Below, in pieces: positions 58,146-64,000 of a stretch of 64,000 bases of DNA; the first letter of the stretch is position 1; every line of letters begins with the position of its first letter. Location: the IMG/VR virus record IMGVR_UViG_3300027762_000003, positions 16,028 to 80,027 of that record; one strand, written 5' to 3'. The DNA is from a virus. The notes beneath the pieces were generated by a model. The model was not told where the DNA came from. It was given only the letters and a program-made list of their open reading frames with translations, and ran no database searches. Both the position numbers and the translations under genes were made by a program.

Positions 58146-61100
58146 ATGGCGATCGGCGGATCTATTGGTAGCATAGGGACGGCTACTTTTAATATTGCAT
58201 TAAGCATAGGAAGTATTCCCAGGCAGATTGGTACTGCAACCCAGTCTATTACTCAAAGCATTAATAGAAGTATAGCGGGCATCAATCAGAGAGTCCAGGC
58301 GATTACGCAATCACAGACTTTTCAAGTTATTAGATCTTTGCAGGCAGTTACTAATTTCATCCAGGTAAGTCAGATCGCTTTTGCCTATGCATTCGTGAAA
58401 GAGATCCCCAAGATGATCAAGGTCACAGTTAAGGTGATGGCTGGTCTAGGGAAAGGAGTCGCCCAGGTAGCTGTATTGGCTGTTAAAGGCGGGGCGATCG
58501 CCGTCAAGTCAGTAGCCCATGTAGTAAAAGGACTATCTGGATTACTCAAGGTTGGAAGTTTTGTAGTTAAATCCGTAAGTAATTTCATAAAAATCGGGGC
58601 AGGCATAGGTAGGATATTTGTTCCCTCTATTGCAAGAATCGGGGCAGCGTTTGCCAAGTTAGGAGCGGGGATAAGTGCCAAAGGGATTAGTCTGTTTGCT
58701 AAGTCTGGAGCAAGTGCGTTAAAGGTAATCACGAAATCAGCAGCAGACGTAGGGAAAGCTCTTGCGAAACTTGGTGGCGAGGGCGCAACAACAGCATTAA
58801 AGTCTCTCTCTGGGACTCTGACACAATTATCTCAAAAATTTGCGTCTGGATTACCAGCGATCGCCAAACAAGCAGGCGCTGCTCTAAATTCCGTGAAGCA
58901 GACGGTAATGGGACTAGGTAGTTCTTTTCAGAATGTTATAGGTAATCTTGGAAAAATAGCGCAATCACCTACAACTGCACTCGCCCCCTTAGTCCAAGCA
59001 AACAAAACGCTTCGTGCTGCATTGAATGATATGGCGTACTCTGCTGGTAAGTCTTTATCGGATATGCTTGCGTTCTTTACTAATACGTTCTCTAAAGTAA
59101 AAGATAGTATTCAGTCTTTATTTAAGACGGTTTCTGGCATCCCAAAGATTTTCTCTGGGATTAAGTTTCCTGACATAGGGCAAAAGTTTATTAATGTTAT
59201 TGAGAAAATAAAATCAACTTTCAATCTTGATTTTCTTAATAAAGTGATTAAGGGCGTACAGTCAAAAGTGGGCGCTCTATTCAATGACTTGTCTAAACTA
59301 GGCGGGTCTTTTAAAAAAGATCTTTCATCTGCATCCACACTCATCTCAAAAGGGTTGACAGGGCTAAAAGAAAGATTTGGGGAAGTCATAAAACTTGCGT
59401 CTGGGATACCTCAAGTAATCACTAAGGGGTTTTCTGCTATCAAAGGGATATCTTTTGCTCCCCTCAAGGCTGGGGCAACAGAGGTATTCAAGCTTCTAGG
59501 GGGAGGATTCCAGAATGTAGGAAAAGGGATTAATGCGATCGGCGGCGTTATTGGAGGGGTCGTCAAGCAATGGGGGTTTGCGATGGCATTCCTTGGGGCT
59601 GCCACGCCAGCCATTCGCACATTAGGAAAAGCTTTGTTTGCCCCATCCATGAGTCCACTGGAATCGTGGATACTTTATTTAATGAGAGGGTTGGACGCTG
59701 CATCCTCTAGTGCCACAAAAATATTCACCGCCCCCACAAAGTTAGCAAGTACCGGTAAGTTTATTTATCTGAATGAAGCAGGGGTCATAGATAGCTTCAC
59801 ATCAACATTTTCAAAGGCAACTGCGAAGGCTCAGACCATCATAAACAGGTTCAAAGAATCGGGAATAAAAGGACTGAAAGAGGAGTTTACGCGACTAGGC
59901 AAAGAGATAAAAGACTCTCTTTCGGGTATAAGTCAGAGGGCTGCTAAGGCAGGAGAGGCTGTTTCTAACACCGCTAAAAAAGCAAGAGAGGCGACTGCTA
60001 ATGCGGCTAAAAAAGTGGGTAGCGACATCAAGAAAATCAACGAGATGATCGAGAACGATACTTTCGATGCGGCTCTCGATAAAGCAATTGATGAAGCGTT
60101 TGACCCAAGCAAGAGAACTCCAAGAACTAAACCACAGAGGAGATCCGCTGCCTCCGTCCCTACTCAAGCAACAGCACAATCCGTCTCTCAAGCAACAGCA
60201 CAATCCGTCTCTCAAGCAACAGCGCAAAGCGTGTCATCGGCAACGAAGCAAGGGATAGAGTCTGGGGTCAAGGCAGCACAACAGTCAATACAGAAAGGGA
60301 TCTCAACTCCGTCATCTAAAGGGGCTGCTGAAGGGATGGAGTCTGGGGTCAAAGCGGGATCGAGTGTTGCGATGAAGCGGTTCAAAGAGATGAAGTTTGG
60401 ACAGGCAGCAGCAGACGCTTTCAACAAAGAGTTCCCTAGTAAGATAGCTCCGGGGGTTGTCGCCGCACAGAAAAATTTTGAGAAAATGTGGGCAGCAGGA
60501 TTTAGGAAAAGCGCGAATCAATTTGATATTAAATTGTTAGGTGATGAGTGGAACAAGAAATTAAATGAAGGATTCGCAGGTCGTGTACGAAAATCTGTAT
60601 CTGCGCCCGTACAAGACGTAGCTGATTATATTCCCCAAGTCCAAGGACTGAATGAGTATCTAAATTCAACAAAAAGAACGGCTTATGCACTCAGGGAATC
60701 CGCTATCGCGTTTTTGAGTTTAAAAGAATCCGCCGTTAGTTTTCGTTTGGCGATCACTAATGTTACCGCAGTGTATAGACAGCTTAAAACGGAGATGACT
60801 GCGGCGATTTCGGCGGGTATGTCAGCAACGGCTGGGCTGGGAGCGGGAGGAGTCACTCAGATGAATATGTTTGACCGGCAGCAGGGATTACGTCTTTCTA
60901 TTGAGCTTCAAACTGTAACAAACCAAATTAAAGCGCTTGCTGTCGCATCCGGGGACAGCAAGTCAATGGTTGCTGAGGTGGTCAATGAGATTAATCGATT
61001 GGGCGCTACTACCGCTAAAACACCTCAAGAAATTGCACTGACTGCGGTTTCGTTAATCCGACTAGGGTTTAGTGCCCAACAAGTAAAAGAGACGCTTGAT

Positions 61101-64000
61101 GGAGTCGTGAAAACCTCGATCGCTACCGGACTGGAGATGAATGTAGTAGCAGAAACAATGGCGGCGGCATTAAATCAATTCGGATTAGACGCAAGTGAGT
61201 CGGGAAGGATAGGCGATCTGTTCGCTTCAGTGACCGCGAATTCTGCCGCAAATGTCGTCGATATTGGGGAGGGATTAAAGTATGTTGGGGCTTCAGCAAA
61301 AGCCGCAAATCAAAATATAGAAGACACCGTAGCTGTTTTAGGGATGTTGAGGTCGGCTGGGATGGAAGGCGGAATGAGCGGGACTGGGATGATGGCCGCA
61401 CTGAGATCGCTGCAAATGGCGGGTGCTTCGTCGTTTGGCGCGGGAGACATGATTGGCGCTTCCGGTGAATCGACAATTGGAGATAGCGCGGCGGGTGGAA
61501 AGCAAAGAGCAAATGCATTAGAGCAGTTGGGTTTAAGTAGTAGAGACATTCTGACCGCAGAAGGAAAAACAAAATCTATTTTAGACATCATCCCTAGGCT
61601 AAAAGAGCAAGTGGAGGAATTGAAACAGACAGCAGAGGGTCAGGCATCCGTCCCCGTTATTCTCGATACTTTGTTTGGGGAGTCAGGGGGGCGTACAATT
61701 AGCGCTCTCCTAGGAATGACAAACGAGCAGATGAATAAAATTATTTCATCTGCTCGGAATTACAGGGGGTTTGCAGCAGAAGCTGCGGAGATAATGAATG
61801 AGGGAGTTGTCGGCAAATTAAGAGAAATGCAATCCAAGATTACAGCGATCGCCCTTACTGTAGGCGATACATTTAAACCCATTATGGCGCTTTTTATTGG
61901 AGGCGTTAATCGGGCGATCGGTATGTTCGCTCTACTGCCCAAGCCTATGCAATCAGTATCGCTATTGTTTGCGACAACAGTACCTCTTATAACCGCTTAC
62001 TATAGAGGACTTAATTTACTAATTTATGCTAGTGATGCGCTAGTAATTGCCAAAAAAGCCGTCACATTTGCAATGCAAGAAAATGCATTGGCATTAACTA
62101 TCCTCAAAGTAAAGCAAATCACTTTAGCCGTAGTAGAAATGGCTAACGTTGTCAGAAATCAAATCTCAATCAGAGTCATGAGGATGATGACTCTGACTTA
62201 TACAAAACAGATATTTGCGGCGGATTTGCTGTTTATAAAAGAGAAAGCCTTGGCTTTAATAACGGGGGCGCTTTCGGCAGCATATGGCACTACTATTCAA
62301 ACGATGAGGAAAATGGCTAACCAGTTTCTAATAGCAGCTCAGTACGCTGGTACTTTTTATATGGCGTGGATTGCGGTTCAGGCTTTGCTTGAAAAATCCC
62401 AAGGAGCAAAAAATGCATCAATTATAGATGGATTGACCGAGCAAGCGGGAAAAATTCAATCGATTAATCCGGATAATGGAATTGATTCTGTTGGGGAAAA
62501 GATAGCTAATGGAATCGTTAAAGGGGTTGGGCAGGCAATGCAAGTTGTTAAACACCAAGTAACCCAAGGCATTAGCGATATTATGGGGGTTGTCGATAAC
62601 ATTAAAATACATGGGATCGTAGAGGGGATCAGGCAATCTATTGTTAATTCAGTATTAGTTGGTAAAGTTCTTATTATTAGCGCTGTAACGGCGATCGCTG
62701 CAACGATATTTATGGCGATGTTCAAAACAAAAAGAACGGTTACTGTAAGCCTAAAACAGTATGAATCTGCGTTTGATAATACATTAAAGTCAATTGGTCA
62801 AAAGCTAAACATATTCAAGACGGCAAAAGATTTCGCGATGTCCATCAAAGGGGAATCTATCGGAAAAGCGGCTTTACTGGCAGGGGGGGTAGCGGGAGCG
62901 GGAGGTGCTATAGCGGCAATAGTAACACTAATAAGCCCTGAACTTGCTTTAAAAATCGGCAGCATAATAGCGGGTATAGGAGGAATAGTTACTGCATTTG
63001 TGCAGTTTCGCGCATTTTTAGAGACCGGAGCTATTCAAGAATCATTAAAAAACGTAAGAGATGGATTTGTCGCTTTTTACGACTATATAGCTAAGGGTGG
63101 GCTAGTTGCTTCCCTTCAGTCAGCCAAAGATGGGCTTCTTGCATTTCAGGCTTACCTCGCTTCTGGAGGTATATTGAAATCATTAAAAGCTTTCCAGGTT
63201 GCGTCTATTGCTGCCCTAGCCAAAGTCAAAGCAGCAGCATTCGCTACAAGTGTAACCCTGACAGCAACTATCGGAATGGTTTTAGGGATTGGCGTTCTAA
63301 TCGCAGGTTTAGCAATGCTGGCACTCTCGCTTCGAGCCGATCCTGTTTCCAAGTACGGGAAGGCTTGGGGTTTTGCAACCGCAGAGCAACGTGGTGCGGC
63401 TAAAGAGATGATAGCGCTGGAGAAGTTGAGCAGCAAGCTCAATGCGGGAATTCAGGAGCGGCAAACCCTTCTGCTGAATTACAAATCATACGATAAAGAC
63501 ACTTTTGCGGGCAAGGCCGAGGCGGCGATCGCTCAAGCTCAACAAGAAATCGATTTACTGAAACAAGTGGAGACAAAAGATGCCGATCATCAAAAAATGA
63601 TCAATAACGAAATAAGTATAAGGGAAAACCACATCTCCTTACTAAGAGCAAGGAATTATGAGTTACAAAGGGGGGTAAAAGCAGAGGAGACTATGAGGTT
63701 TACCCTGGAGCAGATAAATGACCTCATCGCTGAACAGACTTTTGAGATTGAAAAGAATGCCAAGCGTAGAGAAATGGTGATCGCACAGTCCGTATCTCAA
63801 GGGTTGATTTCCAAAGAGTCAGGGCAAACCCAGTCACTCCAAAATCAATTGAGAGCAGAAAAAAATAGATTAAAAATGGAGGAAGCCGCCCTACGCTCAA
63901 TTGAGGAATCAAAGTTCGGAGAGACAGACGTTGAGGAATTGGACAAGTTAGAGGAGGAATCTAAGAAAAAGCAACTCGCTCTATATGATATGAGAGCAGA
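58146..64000 (+). CDS. Tape measure protein, partial (runs off right edge)
   Basis: At least 1951 residues with no stop in the window. Residues 1-~900 are rich in Gly, Ala, Lys and hydrophobic helices. The core TP901-type region lies near 905-1250: NEINRLGATTAKTPQEIALT, AVSLIRLGFSAQQVKETLDG, and GMSGTGMMAALRSLQMAG. Several hydrophobic helices follow (about 1270-1400 and 1500-1720). The length sets tail length, so a long tail is expected; it also helps DNA enter the host. ATG 58146 follows the gene before it by two bases. Confidence 0.93.
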   Translation, partial: MAIGGSIGSIGTATFNIALSIGSIPRQIGTATQSITQSINRSIAGINQRVQAITQSQTFQVIRSLQAVTNFIQVSQIAFAYAFVKEIPKMIKVTVKVMAGLGKGVAQVAVLAVKGGAIAVKSVAHVVKGLSGLLKVGSFVVKSVSNFIKIGAGIGRIFVPSIARIGAAFAKLGAGISAKGISLFAKSGASALKVITKSAADVGKALAKLGGEGATTALKSLSGTLTQLSQKFASGLPAIAKQAGAALNSVKQTVMGLGSSFQNVIGNLGKIAQSPTTALAPLVQANKTLRAALNDMAYSAGKSLSDMLAFFTNTFSKVKDSIQSLFKTVSGIPKIFSGIKFPDIGQKFINVIEKIKSTFNLDFLNKVIKGVQSKVGALFNDLSKLGGSFKKDLSSASTLISKGLTGLKERFGEVIKLASGIPQVITKGFSAIKGISFAPLKAGATEVFKLLGGGFQNVGKGINAIGGVIGGVVKQWGFAMAFLGAATPAIRTLGKALFAPSMSPLESWILYLMRGLDAASSSATKIFTAPTKLASTGKFIYLNEAGVIDSFTSTFSKATAKAQTIINRFKESGIKGLKEEFTRLGKEIKDSLSGISQRAAKAGEAVSNTAKKAREATANAAKKVGSDIKKINEMIENDTFDAALDKAIDEAFDPSKRTPRTKPQRRSAASVPTQATAQSVSQATAQSVSQATAQSVSSATKQGIESGVKAAQQSIQKGISTPSSKGAAEGMESGVKAGSSVAMKRFKEMKFGQAAADAFNKEFPSKIAPGVVAAQKNFEKMWAAGFRKSANQFDIKLLGDEWNKKLNEGFAGRVRKSVSAPVQDVADYIPQVQGLNEYLNSTKRTAYALRESAIAFLSLKESAVSFRLAITNVTAVYRQLKTEMTAAISAGMSATAGLGAGGVTQMNMFDRQQGLRLSIELQTVTNQIKALAVASGDSKSMVAEVVNEINRLGATTAKTPQEIALTAVSLIRLGFSAQQVKETLDGVVKTSIATGLEMNVVAETMAAALNQFGLDASESGRIGDLFASVTANSAANVVDIGEGLKYVGASAKAANQNIEDTVAVLGMLRSAGMEGGMSGTGMMAALRSLQMAGASSFGAGDMIGASGESTIGDSAAGGKQRANALEQLGLSSRDILTAEGKTKSILDIIPRLKEQVEELKQTAEGQASVPVILDTLFGESGGRTISALLGMTNEQMNKIISSARNYRGFAAEAAEIMNEGVVGKLREMQSKITAIALTVGDTFKPIMALFIGGVNRAIGMFALLPKPMQSVSLLFATTVPLITAYYRGLNLLIYASDALVIAKKAVTFAMQENALALTILKVKQITLAVVEMANVVRNQISIRVMRMMTLTYTKQIFAADLLFIKEKALALITGALSAAYGTTIQTMRKMANQFLIAAQYAGTFYMAWIAVQALLEKSQGAKNASIIDGLTEQAGKIQSINPDNGIDSVGEKIANGIVKGVGQAMQVVKHQVTQGISDIMGVVDNIKIHGIVEGIRQSIVNSVLVGKVLIISAVTAIAATIFMAMFKTKRTVTVSLKQYESAFDNTLKSIGQKLNIFKTAKDFAMSIKGESIGKAALLAGGVAGAGGAIAAIVTLISPELALKIGSIIAGIGGIVTAFVQFRAFLETGAIQESLKNVRDGFVAFYDYIAKGGLVASLQSAKDGLLAFQAYLASGGILKSLKAFQVASIAALAKVKAAAFATSVTLTATIGMVLGIGVLIAGLAMLALSLRADPVSKYGKAWGFATAEQRGAAKEMIALEKLSSKLNAGIQERQTLLLNYKSYDKDTFAGKAEAAIAQAQQEIDLLKQVETKDADHQKMINNEISIRENHISLLRARNYELQRGVKAEETMRFTLEQINDLIAEQTFEIEKNAKRREMVIAQSVSQGLISKESGQTQSLQNQLRAEKNRLKMEEAALRSIEESKFGETDVEELDKLEEESKKKQLALYDMRA
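60165..60236 (+). repeat. Three 24-base tandem repeats in the tape measure gene
   Basis: Unit CAAGCAACAGCACAATCC plus GTCTCT, twice exact and once degenerate; encodes QATAQSVS repeats in a flexible stretch (about residues 674-697). Confidence 0.9.

Overview
The window is part of the genome of a tailed cyanobacterial virus, or of a prophage or phage-plasmid of the same type. The palindrome GCGATCGC (the HIP1 motif of cyanobacterial DNA) is scattered throughout. A full head and tail gene set is present: terminase, portal, major capsid protein, tail tube, tail chaperone with a frameshift, and a tape measure protein that runs off the right edge. No tail sheath is visible, which points to a siphovirus-like particle. 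The size and the large nucleotide and replication gene set suggest a genome well over 64 kb. The virus encodes its own sliding clamp, DnaG primase, class I ribonucleotide reductase, dCTP deaminase, ThyX, thymidylate kinase and a single-strand annealing protein.

Layout. 1-0.4 kb: start of a regulator gene running off the left edge. 0.5-1.8 kb: annealing protein and a small DNA-binding protein. 1.8-10.4 kb (minus): tail-tip or fibre genes, including a 1365-residue protein with two LamG-like C-terminal domains. 10.4-13.8 kb: dcd, thyX and nrdB. 13.8-15.6 kb: BRO antirepressor, a broken tnpB and a five-repeat CRISPR array. 15.6-18.6 kb (minus): small genes and dnaN. 18.6-24.3 kb (minus): a frameshifted nuclease, then a membrane and cell-wall cluster with a glucosaminidase, a lipoprotein, an M23 peptidase, a membrane-anchored HerA/FtsK-like ATPase and several small membrane proteins. 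24.4-29.6 kb: small regulators, nrdA, a possible replication origin with iterons, and tmk. 29.7-37 kb (plus): an HD hydrolase, a DHH-like protein and a type IV-B-like CRISPR effector locus (cas11-like, csf2, csf3, cysH, csf1) with no dinG or cas6. 37-39 kb (minus): dnaG. 39.2-64 kb: terminase, regulators, portal, capsid, tail tube and tape measure on plus, while the scaffold-like protein and the tail assembly chaperone lie on minus.

Two regulatory systems recur. The first is a promoter family with -35 TTGACA (once TTTACA), a fixed 17-base spacer usually starting ATAGC or similar, and -10 TATTAT/TATTGT. I count ten copies, mostly in front of single small genes. The second is a structured 5' leader found in front of four genes, three of which are KilA-N, BRO or similar regulators and one of which is a short remnant. 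It has a first hairpin, then a GGTCAACC-like stretch and a small second hairpin just before the ATG, with base changes that preserve pairing. It may be a phage riboregulator or attenuator.

Most notable: the virus-borne type IV-B-like locus with csf1 displaced behind an inverted cupin gene; the conserved leader; the antisense placement of both assembly-chaperone genes, with a lambda-type GGGAAAG slippery site in the tail chaperone; and an iteron cluster that may be the origin. All calls are from reading the sequence; no database search was run.
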